Position numbers and translations under genes: made by a program. 5,437 nucleotides of DNA from JBJXGF01 sp046153015 (lineage in GTDB: Bacteria > Actinomycetota > Acidimicrobiia > Acidimicrobiales > CAIXPF01), in NCBI GenBank assembly GCA_046153015.1, contig JBJXGF010000399.1, positions 1 through 5,437 on the forward strand, in the 5' to 3' direction. The notes beneath the pieces were generated by a model. The model was not told where the DNA came from. It searched no databases and saw nothing but the letters and a program-made list of their open reading frames with translations. Shown here one piece after another: positions 1 to 5,434 of this stretch (positions are counted from its first letter, which is position 1; the number at the start of each line of letters is the position of its first letter).

Positions 1-39
1 CGCCGCGGCCGCCGCCGCCAGCGCCGCCGCCTCCCCCAC
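1..39 (-). CDS. 5' end of an unidentified gene downstream of rarA (partial)
   Basis: Thirteen codons beginning with GTG at 39..37 run off the window edge. They read M-G-E-A-A-A-L followed by alanines, which is compatible with the start of a hydrophobic N-terminal segment. The start is supported by a G-rich Shine-Dalgarno run (GGGGGGAG, 55..48) lying 8 nt upstream inside the end of rarA, and by a gap of only 2 nt after the rarA stop, so translational coupling with rarA is likely. In other actinomycetes a small membrane-anchored DUF948-type protein often sits between rarA and alaS. That identity is an inference from gene order, because too little sequence is visible to recognise a family. Confidence 0.45.
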   Translation of the reverse strand, partial: MGEAAALAAAAAA

Positions 40-41
40 GC

Positions 42-1373
42 TCAGCGCTCCCCCCGCTCGTCGCCGCCTGGGCGGGCGGCGCCGCGATGGTCGAGCCGCT
101 CCGCCACCTCGGCCTCGAAGCCGTGCCGGGAGGGCCGGTAGTAGACGCGTCCCTCGAGCCCGGTCGGCAGGTGCTGCTGGGCCGCCCAGCCGCTCGGCTC
201 GTCGTGGGGGTACACGTACCCCGCGCCGTGGCCGAGCTTGGCCGCGCCCTGGTAGTGGGCGTCGCGCAGGTGGATCGGCACCTCGCCGGCCGGGTGGTTG
301 CGCACGTCGGCCCGGGCCTCCCAGAGGCCCACCGCCACCCGGTTCGACTTCGGGGCGGCGGCGAGGTGCACCACGGCCTGGGCGAGGTTCAGCTGCGCCT
401 CGGGCAGGCCGACGAACTCCACCGCCCGGGCCGCGGCGTCGGCCACCACGAGGCTCATCGGGTCGGCCATGCCCACGTCCTCGCTGGCCAGGATCACCAG
501 CCGGCGGGCGATGAAGCGGGCGTCCTCCCCGGCCTCGAGCATCACGCCCAGCCAATAGAGCCCGGCGTCGGGATCCGAGCCGCGGATGCTCTTGATGAAC
601 GCGCTGATCACGTCGTAATGCTGGTCCCGGCCGTAGCCGAGCACCTTGGCGTCGAGCGCGGCCTCGGCGTGGGCCAGCTCGACCCGGGGCGCCCCCTCGG
701 CGGCGGCCAGCGCAGCGGCCACCTCGAACGCGGTGAGGGCGTGGCGGCCGTCGCCGTTGGCGTGGGCGGCGAGGTGTTCGAGCGCGTCGGCGGCGGCCTC
801 GGTCCCTTCGGCGGCGGCCCCGCGGCGCAGCAGCTCCTCCACCGCGTCGAGCCCGAGCGGGCGCAGCCGGAACAGCGTGGAGCGGGAGAGCAGCGGCGGG
901 TTCACCTCGAAGTACGGGTTCTCGGTGGTGGCCCCGATCAGCACCAGCAGCCCCGACTCGACCGCCGGCAGCAGCGCGTCCTGCTGCGCCTTGTTGAAGC
1001 GGTGCACCTCGTCGAGGAACAGGATCGTGCCCCGACCGTGCTGGCCGAGGCGCTCCTGCGCGCCGGCGATCACCTCCCGCACGTCCTTCACGGTGGCGGT
1101 CACCGCCGAGAGCTGCACGAACGCGCTCTCCGAGGTCTGCGCCACCAGGCGGGCCACGGTGGTCTTGCCGGTGCCGGGAGGCCCCCACAGGATCACCGAC
1201 GAGAGCCGGCCGGTCTCAGCCAACGCCCGCAGCGGGCGGCCGGGTCCGAGGAGGTGCTCCTGACCCACCACGTCGCCAAGACGCTGAGGGCGGAGCCGGT
1301 CGGCCAGGGGGGCCCGGCGGGCGCGATGCTCCTCGGCGGCGGCGCTGAACAGGTCGTCCCCCACTAACCTCAC
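42..1373 (-). CDS. rarA: Replication-associated recombination protein A (RarA/MgsA), AAA+ ATPase
   Basis: This is a cytoplasmic AAA+ ATPase of the RarA/MgsA/WRNIP1 family, related to clamp-loader subunits. It acts at stalled or damaged replication forks and in recombination; the exact reaction in this organism is inferred from the family. Visible motifs are Walker A GPPGTGKT (residues 64-71), Walker B ILFLDEVHRF (117-126), sensor 1 GATTENP (147-153), an arginine finger in LLSRS (R164) and a sensor-2-type arginine in GDGRHAL (R210). The family-specific C-terminal half carries YDVISAFIKSIRGSDPDA (253-270), an ASED-V-G helix (296-301), LAQAVVHLAAAPKSN (330-344) and YVYPHDEP (386-393). At 443 residues it is a typical full length. 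The start is uncertain: GTG 1373 gives the longest frame, but GTG 1364 (440 residues, beginning MGDDLF) fits family N-termini better and has a -10-like TACCGT 7 nt upstream, consistent with a leaderless mRNA. Neither start has a well-spaced Shine-Dalgarno. The gene is divergent from the membrane-protein gene and followed 2 nt later by another start. Confidence 0.96.
   Translation of the reverse strand: MRLVGDDLFSAAAEEHRARRAPLADRLRPQRLGDVVGQEHLLGPGRPLRALAETGRLSSVILWGPPGTGKTTVARLVAQTSESAFVQLSAVTATVKDVREVIAGAQERLGQHGRGTILFLDEVHRFNKAQQDALLPAVESGLLVLIGATTENPYFEVNPPLLSRSTLFRLRPLGLDAVEELLRRGAAAEGTEAAADALEHLAAHANGDGRHALTAFEVAAALAAAEGAPRVELAHAEAALDAKVLGYGRDQHYDVISAFIKSIRGSDPDAGLYWLGVMLEAGEDARFIARRLVILASEDVGMADPMSLVVADAAARAVEFVGLPEAQLNLAQAVVHLAAAPKSNRVAVGLWEARADVRNHPAGEVPIHLRDAHYQGAAKLGHGAGYVYPHDEPSGWAAQQHLPTGLEGRVYYRPSRHGFEAEVAERLDHRGAARPGGDERGER
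48..55 (-). promoter_or_regulatory. Ribosome binding site for the gene starting at 39
   Basis: The minus strand reads GGGGGGAG, ending 8 nt before the GTG at 39..37. It lies within the last codons of rarA. This is the main evidence that a new gene begins here and that the two genes share a transcript. Confidence 0.45.
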
Positions 1374-1380
1374 GGTAGTG
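1362..1380. repeat. 19-bp dyad CACTA-N9-TAGTG in the divergent promoter region
   Basis: Arms CACTA (1362-1366) and TAGTG (1376-1380) are perfect inverted repeats with a 9-nt centre. The dyad covers the candidate rarA starts and the putative -10. It also contains a plus-strand TAACCT (1365-1370) that could serve as a -10 for the divergent gene. A role as an operator is inference; five-bp arms can occur by chance. Confidence 0.25.
1372..1377 (-). promoter_or_regulatory. Candidate -10 element for a leaderless rarA transcript
   Basis: The minus strand reads TACCGT (TANNNT class), followed by 7 nt and then GTG at 1364..1362. That spacing is characteristic of leaderless actinobacterial mRNAs. I see no convincing -35 hexamer 17-19 nt upstream. 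If the call is right, the annotated GTG at 1373 would be inside the promoter and RarA would start at 1364. Confidence 0.3.
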
Positions 1381-1415
1381 GCGCAGCGGGGCGAGCACGT
1401 CCGTCGGGGCGGCCG

Positions 1416-2135
1416 GTGTCAGGCGGCCGCGGCGCGGCTGCGAGGATGAGCGGCGGGATGGGCTCGTTGGCGGTCAAGCTGCTCCTGGGTTGGCTGGCGG
1501 TCTCGGCCACGGCCATGGCCGGCATGACCGCGTTCCTGTTCCTCACCTCGGGCTCGACCCGGCGCCCGACGGCGGGCCGGGCCGGCGAGGCCGGCGGCGC
1601 CCGGGTCTTCCCCTTCGAGTCCCGCCGGCTCTACGAGCCCCGCAGCCCGGGCGACCTGGTGGAGATCCCGAGCTTGTTCCTGCGGCGCAGCCCACCGCCG
1701 CCCGACCTGATCCGAGGTCCGCTGCCCGAGCCGGCGTCCCCCGTGGAGCCGCCGGGCGCGGCGTCCCTGCCCCGCCAGGACGACGCGGCGCTGATCGAGC
1801 GGCTGCTGGTCGACGTGAAGCTGCCCTCGGGCCTGGTCTACGCCGCGCCGCCGACCCCGGGCCAGGACCTCGACCACGACCGGCTGGCCTTCATCACCAC
1901 CGAGGCGAGCGCCCGGGAGCTGGCCGAGGCGATCTCGGAGGAGTTGGCGGAAGCCGGCTTCGAGGTCGAGCCGCTCTCGGCCCACGAGGCCCGGGCCCAC
2001 CGCGACGACGCCGAGCTGGCCGTCACCATCTACACCGAGCCCCGCTCGGTGATCCGTGACCGGCGGCCCGCGTTCCCCGGCGCCGCCAAGGGCGCGGCGG
2101 CGGTCGAGTTCTCGGTGGTCGACGCCCGCCGCTGA
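1416..2135 (+). CDS. Hypothetical membrane-anchored protein with a proline-rich linker and C-terminal alpha/beta domain
   Basis: I do not recognise this family. The reading frame has near-uniform G/C third positions and ends cleanly at TGA 2133-2135, so it looks like a real gene. The 239-residue product has a short basic N-terminus, one hydrophobic segment (about 21-44, containing KLLLGWLAVSATAMAGMTAF) and then a Gly/Arg-rich stretch. A proline-rich linker follows (about 92-118, with SPPPP and PVEPPG), then a C-terminal region (about 120-239) with predicted strand-helix-strand character: LLVDVKLPSG, a helix at 163-180 ending in AGFEVE, LAVTIYTE and AAVEFSVVDA. This suggests an N-in signal anchor with the C-terminal domain outside the membrane. 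Starts at GTG 1416, ATG 1446 and ATG 1458 are all possible. GTG 1416 has a partial GGGGCGG upstream, GAGG at 1442-1445 abuts 1446, and that GAGG is 12 nt from 1458. I kept the longest frame. The gene is divergent from rarA and convergent with aspS. Confidence 0.72.
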   Translation: MSGGRGAAARMSGGMGSLAVKLLLGWLAVSATAMAGMTAFLFLTSGSTRRPTAGRAGEAGGARVFPFESRRLYEPRSPGDLVEIPSLFLRRSPPPPDLIRGPLPEPASPVEPPGAASLPRQDDAALIERLLVDVKLPSGLVYAAPPTPGQDLDHDRLAFITTEASARELAEAISEELAEAGFEVEPLSAHEARAHRDDAELAVTIYTEPRSVIRDRRPAFPGAAKGAAAVEFSVVDARR

Positions 2136-2153
2136 ACCTACGTGGCGGCGGGC
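2124..2153. terminator. Candidate bidirectional terminator hairpin between convergent genes
   Basis: A perfect 9-bp all-G/C inverted repeat, GCCCGCCGC (2124-2132) and GCGGCGGGC (2145-2153), encloses a 12-nt loop. The loop contains both stop codons: TGA of the plus-strand membrane-protein gene (2133-2135) and the TAG of aspS (2140..2138). The arms encode the last residues of each protein (A-R-R on plus, L-P-A-A on minus). No T-tract follows on either side, so it would be a tail-less hairpin, as is often proposed for high-GC actinomycetes. Position and symmetry support termination; activity is inference. Confidence 0.5.
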
Positions 2154-3934
2154 AGCACCCGCAGGCCGAGCTCGGTCAGGTGGCGCGGGTCCACGGGCGT
2201 CGGCGCGCCGGTGAGCGGATCGGCGCCCGACTGGGTCTTCGGGAAGGCGATCACCTCGCGGATGTTCTCCTCCCCGGCCAGCAGCGCGGTGAGCCGGTCG
2301 ATCCCGAACGCGAACCCGGCGTGGGGCGGCGCCCCGAAGCGGAACGCGTCGAGCAGGAACCCGAACTTCTGCTGCGCCTGCTCGGGGCCGATGCCGAGCA
2401 GCTCGAAGATCCGCCGCTGCACGTCGGGCCGGTGGATCCGCACGCTGCCCGAGCCCAGCTCCCAGCCGTTGAGCACCAGGTCGTAGGCCTGGGAACGCAT
2501 GGCCAGCAGGTCGGCGGCGGCCGGCGCCGGGTCGCCGGGCGAGCCGAGCAGGGCGAGGTCGTCGGCGTGGGGCATCGTGAAGGGGTGGTGGGCCGGCATC
2601 GGCGAGCCGGTCTCCTCGTCGACGCCCTCGAACAGCGGGAAGTCCACCACCCACAGCAGGTGCAGGCCGCCCTCGGTGACCGGCGGGCGGCCGAGGTCGA
2701 GGCGCAGCAGGCCGAGCACATGGTTGACGGCGTGCCGCTCGTCGGCCACCAGCAGCAGCAGATCGCCGGCGCCGGCGTGGAGCTCGTGGGAGATCCCGGC
2801 GAGCTCGGCCTCGGAGAGGAACTTCGCCACCGGCGAGTTCAGCTCGCCCTGCGCGCCGACCCGCATCCACACGAGGCCCTTCGCGCCCCACTGCCTGGCC
2901 TTGTCGGTGAGCTCGTCGAGCTGGCGGCGGGTCAGCTCGGCGCCGCCCACCAGCTTGATGCCCTTCACGCAGGGCGCCCGGAAGGCCTGGAACTCAGTGG
3001 CGGCGAAGAGCGGCGTGAGCTCGGTGAGCTCCATGCCGAAGCGGATGTCGGGCTTGTCGGAGCCGTACCGCTCCTGGGCGTCGTGCCAGCTCATGCGGGG
3101 CGGCGTGCCCGGGTGGGATCCGCTGACGGCCTCGACCGCGGCGGCGACCGCGTGGCCGATGAAGGCTTGGATGTCGGCCTGGGTGACGAAGCTGGCCTCG
3201 GCGTCGAGCTGCATGAACTCGAACTGGCGGTCGGCGCGGAGGTCCTCGTCGCGCAGGCAGCGGGCGATCTGGTAGTAGCGGTCGAGCCCGCCGACCATGC
3301 AGAGCTGCTTGAACAGCTGCGGGCTCTGGGGCAGCGCGTAGAACGAACCGGGCTTGAGCCGGGAGGGCACCACGAAGTCGCGCGCGCCTTCGGGGGTGCT
3401 GGCGATCAGCATCGGCGTCTCGATCTCGGTGAAGCCCTGGCGCTCCATGGAGGCGCGCAACGCGCTGTTCACCCTGGCCCGCAGGCGCAGGTTGCGCTGC
3501 ATCTTGTCGGTGCGCAGGTCGAGGTAGCGATAGCGCAGCCGGGTGTTCTCGTCGATCTCGGTGCGGCCCTGGATCGGGAACGGCGGGGGCTCGGCGGCGG
3601 AGAGCACCTCGACCGTGCAGTCCCCCACCTCGATCTCGCCGGTGCCGAGGCCGGCGTTCTCCATGCCGGCGGGCCGGCGCCGCACGACGCCGGTCAGGCG
3701 CACCACGTACTCGTTGCGCAGCTCGGCGGCGCCGTCGACCACGCACTGCACCACGCCGCTGCGGTCGCGCAGGTCGACGAAGGCGAGGCTGGCGCCGTGC
3801 TCGCGCCGCCGGTCGACCCAGCCGCACAGGCTCACCTGGCGACCCTCGTCATGGGCGCGGAGCTCGCCGCAGAGGTCGCTGCGCAGCGAGGTGGCCGCTG
3901 GGTTGTCGGCGCTGGTCACGTCGGCGCTGGTCAC
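2138..3934 (-). CDS. aspS: Aspartyl-tRNA synthetase (class IIb), probably non-discriminating
   Basis: It activates aspartate with ATP and charges tRNA(Asp), and probably also tRNA(Asn), in the cytoplasm. The 598 residues follow the bacterial AspRS plan. An OB-fold anticodon-binding domain covers about 20-112 (LCGWVDRRREHG, FVDLRDRSG). The linker has ENTRLRYRYLDLR (129-141). Motif 1 and flipping-loop residues are ETPML and TPEGARDFVVPSR (172-192), the aspartate-binding QSPQLFKQ is at 203-210, and motif 2 is RCLRDEDLRADRQ (225-237). A GAD insertion lies at about 300-425, followed by AHHPFT (448-453), LNGWELGSGSVRIH (488-501) and motif 3 GFAFGIDRL (540-548). His46 and Gly90 match positions that mark non-discriminating AspRS. 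The start is GTG 3934, overlapping the hisS stop as GTGA, with AAGGAG 5 nt upstream. This gives about 15 residues more than usual, including a duplicated TSAD. In motif 2, Phe238 and Met241 replace the usual Pro and Thr. The gene ends 2 nt from a convergent gene. Confidence 0.98.
   Translation of the reverse strand: MTSADVTSADNPAATSLRSDLCGELRAHDEGRQVSLCGWVDRRREHGASLAFVDLRDRSGVVQCVVDGAAELRNEYVVRLTGVVRRRPAGMENAGLGTGEIEVGDCTVEVLSAAEPPPFPIQGRTEIDENTRLRYRYLDLRTDKMQRNLRLRARVNSALRASMERQGFTEIETPMLIASTPEGARDFVVPSRLKPGSFYALPQSPQLFKQLCMVGGLDRYYQIARCLRDEDLRADRQFEFMQLDAEASFVTQADIQAFIGHAVAAAVEAVSGSHPGTPPRMSWHDAQERYGSDKPDIRFGMELTELTPLFAATEFQAFRAPCVKGIKLVGGAELTRRQLDELTDKARQWGAKGLVWMRVGAQGELNSPVAKFLSEAELAGISHELHAGAGDLLLLVADERHAVNHVLGLLRLDLGRPPVTEGGLHLLWVVDFPLFEGVDEETGSPMPAHHPFTMPHADDLALLGSPGDPAPAAADLLAMRSQAYDLVLNGWELGSGSVRIHRPDVQRRIFELLGIGPEQAQQKFGFLLDAFRFGAPPHAGFAFGIDRLTALLAGEENIREVIAFPKTQSGADPLTGAPTPVDPRHLTELGLRVLPAAT
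3905..3934 (-). repeat. Perfect 15-bp tandem duplication at the aspS start
   Basis: Two identical 15-bp units, GTGACCAGCGCCGAC on the minus strand, lie at 3934..3920 and 3919..3905. The duplication is in frame, includes the start codon itself and encodes M/V-T-S-A-D twice. It leaves AspRS with five extra N-terminal residues and a second in-frame GTG. Confidence 0.9.
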
Positions 3935-5301
3935 AGGGTCTCCTTCAGGTGGCTCACGAGCTCCGCTCGAGGCACGCTGCGCTGCCGCTCGGCGGCCGCC
4001 GCCCCGTCGTGTGAGGTGGGCAGGGTGCGCAGGGTGCGCAGGGTCACGGTCCCGGCCGCCAGCTCGTCGCCGCCGACGATCACCGCCAGCCGGGCGCCGG
4101 AACGGTCCGCCGCCTTCATCTGCGCCTTCATCGAGCGCCCGTCGAAGGCCCGGTCGGCGCCGATGCCGGCTCGGCGCAGCTCCACCGTGAGGTCACGAGC
4201 GGCGCTGCCGTCGGTCACGTCGACCACGAAGACGGCCGGGCGGTCGAGGCTCTCCCCGAAGCAGCCCTCGGCGTCGCAGGCGAGCAGGATCCGCTCGATG
4301 CCGGCCCCGAAGCCCACGCCGGGCGTCGGGTCGCCGCCGAGCGCTTCGGCCAGGCCGTCGTAGCGGCCGCCGCCGCCGATCGCGTTCTGGGCGGCGTCGA
4401 GCGCGGCGGCCTGGAACTCGAAGGTGGTGTGCGTGTAGTAGTCGAAGCCGCGCACGAGCCGCGGTTCGAGCTGGTAGGCGATGCCGGCGGCGCCGAGGCC
4501 CGCTTTCACCCGCTCGAAGCGGGCAGCGGCGTCGTCGGAGAGGTGGTCCACGAGGCGGGGGGCGTCGGTGGTCACGGCCTTGGTGGCGGCGCGTTTGGAG
4601 TCGAGCACCCGCATGGGGTGGCGCTCGACGTTGTCCCGGTCCTCGGCGTCGAGCTCGCCCAGGCGTTCCCGCAGGTAGGCGGCCAGCTTCTCGAGGTAGC
4701 GCCGCCGGCCCTCGAGGTCGCCCATCGAGTTCACGAGCAGCGTCACCTGCCGCAGGCCGACCGCCCGGTAGAAGTCCCACAGCAGCGTGATCACCTCAAC
4801 GTCGGCGTCAGGGTCGGGCGTGCCGAGGATCTCCGCACCGAGCTGGTGATGCTGGCGGTAGCGGCCCTTCTGGGGCGCCTCGTAGCGAAAGCTCGGGGTG
4901 ACGTAATAGACCTTCCACGGCGGCAGCGGGTGGTGCTGGTTGAAGGCCCGCACCACCGACGCCGTGCCCTCGGGGCGCAGGGCGATGTGGCGTCCGCCCT
5001 TGTCGAAGAAGTCGTACATCTCCTTCTTCACCACGTCGGTTCCTTCGCCGACGCGGCGGAACACGCCGATGTCCTCGAACAGCGGGCTCTGGAGCAGGCC
5101 GTAGCCGCTGCGCCGGGCGGCAGCGGCGAACGCCCCGATCAGCGCCTCCCAACGGGCCGATTCGGGCGGGAGGATGTCGCGAGTGCCGATCGGGGCCTGG
5201 AATTGCACCGGCCCAGCCGCCGGCGCGGCGGCGTCCCGGGCTGTCTCGGAGGGCGGAGCCACGGGGCCCGAGGGTAGCGGCCCCGCCGCCGTGCACCTCA
5301 C
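3931..5301 (-). CDS. hisS: Histidyl-tRNA synthetase (class IIa)
   Basis: It activates histidine and charges tRNA(His) in the cytoplasm, usually as a homodimer. Signature elements are all present: FQAPIGTRDILP at the start of the catalytic core (34-45), VGEGTDVVKKEMYDF (84-98), LRPEGTASVVRA (108-119), motif 2 with FRYEAPQKGRYRQHHQLGAE (138-157), the histidine-specific LVRGFDYYT (282-290), GGGRYDGL (310-317) and motif 3 PGVGFGAGIERIL (327-339). A C-terminal anticodon-binding domain follows from about 355. The longest frame gives 456 residues, while most bacterial HisRS have about 420. The excess is an Ala/Pro-rich N-terminus (1-33) without recognisable domains. Alternative starts are GTG 5262 (443 residues), which has TACCCT 8 nt upstream in a leaderless arrangement, and GTG 5208 (425 residues), which gives the usual length. 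None has a good Shine-Dalgarno, and the frame stays open upstream to the window edge. The stop overlaps the aspS start by 4 nt. A 9-bp tandem repeat lies in the C-terminal domain. Confidence 0.97.
   Translation of the reverse strand: MRCTAAGPLPSGPVAPPSETARDAAAPAAGPVQFQAPIGTRDILPPESARWEALIGAFAAAARRSGYGLLQSPLFEDIGVFRRVGEGTDVVKKEMYDFFDKGGRHIALRPEGTASVVRAFNQHHPLPPWKVYYVTPSFRYEAPQKGRYRQHHQLGAEILGTPDPDADVEVITLLWDFYRAVGLRQVTLLVNSMGDLEGRRRYLEKLAAYLRERLGELDAEDRDNVERHPMRVLDSKRAATKAVTTDAPRLVDHLSDDAAARFERVKAGLGAAGIAYQLEPRLVRGFDYYTHTTFEFQAAALDAAQNAIGGGGRYDGLAEALGGDPTPGVGFGAGIERILLACDAEGCFGESLDRPAVFVVDVTDGSAARDLTVELRRAGIGADRAFDGRSMKAQMKAADRSGARLAVIVGGDELAAGTVTLRTLRTLPTSHDGAAAAERQRSVPRAELVSHLKETL
3940..3945 (-). 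promoter_or_regulatory. Ribosome binding site of aspS
   Basis: The minus strand reads AAGGAG exactly 5 nt before GTG 3934..3932, inside the last codons of hisS (H-L-K-E-T-L). It fixes the aspS start at the first copy of the 15-bp duplication and not at the in-frame GTG 3919, for which the motif would be 20 nt away. It also supports co-translation of hisS and aspS from one mRNA. Confidence 0.75.
4021..4044 (-). repeat. 9-bp tandem repeat inside hisS
   Basis: The plus-strand unit CAGGGTGCG occurs at 4021-4029 and 4030-4038, followed by a 6-nt partial copy to 4044. On the coding strand it reads ACC-CTG-CGC twice and then ACC-CTG-CCC, giving T-L-R, T-L-R, T-L-P at residues 420-428 of HisRS. It lies in the anticodon-binding domain just before a short Ala-rich, poorly conserved stretch, and looks like an in-frame slippage expansion. 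Confidence 0.8.
5271..5276 (-). promoter_or_regulatory. Candidate -10 element for a leaderless hisS transcript
   Basis: The minus strand reads TACCCT (TANNNT class), with 8 nt between it and GTG 5262..5260. This would suit a leaderless hisS message starting at codon 14 of the longest frame. The -35 region 17-18 nt upstream (GAGGTG/TGAGGT) is a poor match, so the call is weak. Confidence 0.3.
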
Positions 5302-5323
5302 CGATTCGACGCCTACCGATTCG
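5300..5323. repeat. Direct repeat ACCGATTCG, two copies 15 nt apart, at the hisS start
   Basis: The 9-bp word ACCGATTCG occurs at 5300-5308 and 5315-5323. A related CGATTCG ends the window (5431-5437), and CCGATTCG also occurs inside hisS at 5157-5164. The two close copies flank and touch the longest-frame hisS start (GTG 5301). This could be a regulatory site or a small duplication; the sequence alone does not decide. Confidence 0.45.
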
Positions 5324-5390
5324 CCGCCGGCCGGCGCCCGGCCGCCGGAGGCCGGGGGCCGCCGCCGGCGAGCGCGCCCGACACCGACAC
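5313..5390 (-). CDS. Possible 25-residue small ORF upstream of hisS
   Basis: GTG at 5390..5388 is preceded at 5 nt by GGGAGG (5401..5396), a good Shine-Dalgarno. The frame runs to TAG at 5315..5313, ending 11 nt before the longest-frame hisS start. The product would be M-S-V-S-G-A-L-A followed by a Gly/Pro/Arg/Ala-rich tail. Third positions are mostly G/C from the start codon on and AT-richer before it. It contains no histidine codons, so it is not a classical his attenuator peptide. It may instead be the 3' end of an upstream gene, since the frame is open to the window edge, or chance. Confidence 0.22.
   Translation of the reverse strand: MSVSGALAGGGPRPPAAGRRPAANR
5337..5356 (-). other. GC-only hairpin in the hisS 5' region
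   Basis: CCCGGCC (5337-5343) and GGCCGGG (5350-5356) form a perfect 7-bp stem with a 6-nt loop. On the minus-strand RNA the stem can continue for four more pairs beyond a single C-C mismatch. No T-tract follows. It could terminate an upstream transcript, shape the hisS leader, or simply reflect local GC richness. Confidence 0.35.
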
Positions 5391-5397
5391 CGACACC
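5379..5397 (-). repeat. Triplicated 6-bp repeat upstream of hisS
   Basis: CGACAC is repeated three times on the plus strand at 5379-5384, 5385-5390 and 5391-5396, plus one further C. On the minus strand it reads GTGTCG three times directly after GGGAGG, giving three in-frame GTG codons (5396, 5390, 5384). Copy-number change would shift the spacing between the Shine-Dalgarno and usable GTG codons in steps of six. Confidence 0.8.
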
Positions 5398-5417
5398 TCC
5401 CGAAGAAGATGCGTCGA

Positions 5418-5434
5418 ACCGTATCGATATCGAT
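5418..5434. promoter_or_regulatory. AT-rich palindrome and -10-like element upstream of hisS
   Basis: ATCGATATCGAT (5423-5434) is a perfect 12-bp palindrome in the only AT-rich patch of the window. The adjoining minus-strand TACGGT (5423..5418) matches the TANNNT -10 class. A promoter or operator for the hisS-aspS unit is plausible, but any -35 would lie beyond the window edge. Confidence 0.35.

Noticed and set aside
1..41. GCC/GCG triplet run as a microsatellite
   Set aside because: It is explained by alanine codons in the start of the partial gene and by the high GC content. The units are imperfect.
87..1367. Plus-strand open frame of about 426 codons opposite rarA
   Set aside because: rarA on the minus strand has all AAA+ and family motifs. 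The antisense product is low-complexity and has no recognisable domain.
1419..2891. Minus-strand open frame of about 490 codons opposite the membrane-protein gene and overlapping aspS in another frame
   Set aside because: It would cut across the aspS 3' half, which is unmistakably coding in its own frame. Its Arg/Ala/Gly/Pro-rich product is typical of an out-of-frame translation. The plus-strand frame at 1416-2135 has the better codon pattern.
2180..4363. Long plus-strand open frame of about 727 codons
   Set aside because: It is antisense to aspS and hisS, both of which show complete family motifs. Its product is low-complexity Gly/Ala/Val/Glu/His-rich, as expected from GC-biased complementary frames.
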